Origin: an uncultured archaeon A07HN63
GTDB lineage: Archaea; Halobacteriota; Halobacteria; Halobacteriales; Haloferacaceae
Direction: 5' to 3'
DNA length: 5,969 bases
Assembly: GCA_000496215.1 (NCBI GenBank)
Contig: KI543220.1
Location: 27,010 to 32,978 of the forward strand
Shown here: one piece after another, positions 5,180 through 5,969 of the stretch
Layout: each line of letters starts with the position of its first letter
Numbering within the stretch: the first letter of the stretch is position 1
Notes under the pieces: model-generated
The model's database searches: none
The model's input: only the letters and a program-made list of their open reading frames with translations
What the model was told of the DNA's origin: nothing
Made by a program: the position numbers and the translations under genes

Positions 5180-5969
5180 ATGACTCGGCCCTCGGAGCTC
5201 GCGGTCACCATCGTCGACGGCTACGTCGACGAGCCGGCACACTTCGGCGTGCCGCCCTACATCTCGACGTATCCGCGGTTTACCGCCGGCGCGCTCGTCG
5301 ACGCTGGCGTTTCCAAGTCCAATATCACCTACCACACAATCGACGAACTCCGCGACGACAAGCAGAAGTGGAACGCAGTTGCCGACGCCGACCTCATGAT
5401 CTACGTCGGCGGGATGACCGTCCCCGGTAGCTACGTCGGCGGAACGCCCGCCGAGCCCGAGGAGGTGAAGGAACTCGCGTGGGTCGCGGAGGGCACCTCG
5501 CTGATGGGCGGGCCGGTCCGGTTCGGCGTCGGCGACGAGAACGCCGGGGCAACCGAAACCGAACGCAAGGATCTCGACTTCGATTTCGTCGCCAAAGGCG
5601 ATGTTGAGGCGGCCGCCTACGATCTCGTTGACACCGGCTAGAGGGGTTCAACAACCGGATGCGCGACAACGACGAACTCAGCCGCTGGGCCCCCGGCGGT
5701 GCGTTCATCGTCGAACAGCATCCGAACCATCCCGACTACCTGATCTGCGAGATGGAAACCTCCCGGGGCTGTGCCTATCGCTGTTCGTTCTGCACGGAAC
5801 CGCTGTACGGCAACCCCGCCTTCCGCACGGCCGACGCCGTCGTCGACGAGGTCGACACCTTGTCCGACTACGGTGTCAAACACTTTCGGCTCGGCCGGCA
5901 GGCCGACATCCTCGCCTTCGGTGGCGACGGCGAGGCGCCGAACCCAGACGCACTCCGGCGGCTCTACAC
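5180..5969 (+). pseudogene. Radical SAM protein, frameshifted, continues past right edge
   Basis: The first reading frame encodes 153 aa (5180-5641), beginning MTRPSELAVTIVDGYVDEPA with HFGVPPYISTYPRFTAGALV at 21-40. This is a Rossmann-like N-terminal region of the kind placed before many COG1032/COG1031-type radical SAM domains. It stops at TAG 5639-5641 without a cluster motif. The missing part continues at once in the -1 frame: EGFNNRMRDND and then SRGCAYRCSFC, with the CxxxCxxC cysteines at codons 5770, 5782 and 5791 that hold the [4Fe-4S] cluster for SAM cleavage. DEVDTLSDYGVKHFRLGRQ follows. Good protein sequence on both sides, with no gap, shows one gene that has lost one base near 5638-5641. 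Start 5180 is supported by a TATA-like box 27 nt upstream. The substrate is unknown. The break may be a real mutation or a sequence error; the downstream frame could start at ATG 5659 but would lack the N-terminal domain. Confidence 0.8.
5636..5646 (+). other. Frameshift point in the radical SAM gene
   Basis: The sequence here is ggctagagggg. In frame it reads Gly-stop. One extra base before or within the tag (for instance ggcctagagggg, giving Gly-Leu-Glu-Gly) would join the two frames into one protein. There is no canonical XXXYYYZ slippery heptamer here, so programmed -1 frameshifting is not supported. Confidence 0.7.

Noticed and set aside
5632..5646. Programmed -1 ribosomal frameshift in the radical SAM gene
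   Set aside because: The sequence before the TAG (acaccggctag) does not fit a slippery heptamer and no clear stimulatory structure was seen.
1..5969. CRISPR array, insertion sequence, toxin-antitoxin pair or defence system
   Set aside because: No regularly spaced repeats, transposase motifs, terminal inverted repeats or defence domains were seen; most genes are chromosomal housekeeping types.

Overview
The window looks like chromosomal DNA from a haloarchaeon. It is GC-rich, most encoded proteins are very acidic, and several genes have a TATA-like element centred about 25-28 nt before the start codon, the layout of archaeal leaderless transcripts. Several small proteins resemble families I know mainly from Halobacteria. 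I cannot name the genus from sequence alone.

Layout, left to right. The left edge holds the N-terminal 336 residues of an alpha-D-phosphohexomutase (phosphoglucomutase/phosphomannomutase/GlmM superfamily) on the minus strand. A 181-nt divergent intergenic region separates it from a plus-strand block: acylphosphatase (1190-1474), a GT81-like glycosyltransferase related to glucosyl-3-phosphoglycerate synthase (1541-2680), a small acidic haloarchaeal conserved protein (2702-3196) and a CoA-pyrophosphatase-type NUDIX hydrolase (3221-3817). Convergent to this block is a minus-strand, cysteine-rich zinc-ribbon-like protein of 100 aa. Its near-neutral charge and AT-rich upstream DNA set it apart from its neighbours. 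An AT-rich noncoding stretch follows. Next comes a minus-strand two-gene operon: a 52-aa zinc-ribbon-like protein whose stop codon overlaps (ATGA) the start of an HSP20/alpha-crystallin small heat-shock protein. Its promoter lies inside a 7-bp perfect inverted repeat centred on the TATA box, a plausible operator. The right edge holds a divergent radical SAM gene that reads through two frames. The N-terminal 153 codons end at a TAG, and the CxxxCxxC cluster domain continues in the -1 frame, so the gene is broken by one missing base or the sequence has an error there.

Functional links. The hexomutase and the GT81 enzyme could both serve hexose-phosphate to NDP-sugar to compatible-solute or glycan metabolism, but they are on different strands and the glycosyl acceptor is unproven. 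Acylphosphatase and the NUDIX enzyme are housekeeping-type hydrolases. The zinc-ribbon/HSP20 pair looks like a coupled protein-stress operon. I see no CRISPR array, rRNA, intact tRNA, insertion sequence or defence system. The features most worth a second look are the frameshifted radical SAM gene, the palindrome over the hsp20-operon promoter, the altered acceptor motif of the GT81 enzyme, and the atypical zinc-finger gene with its AT-rich upstream region.
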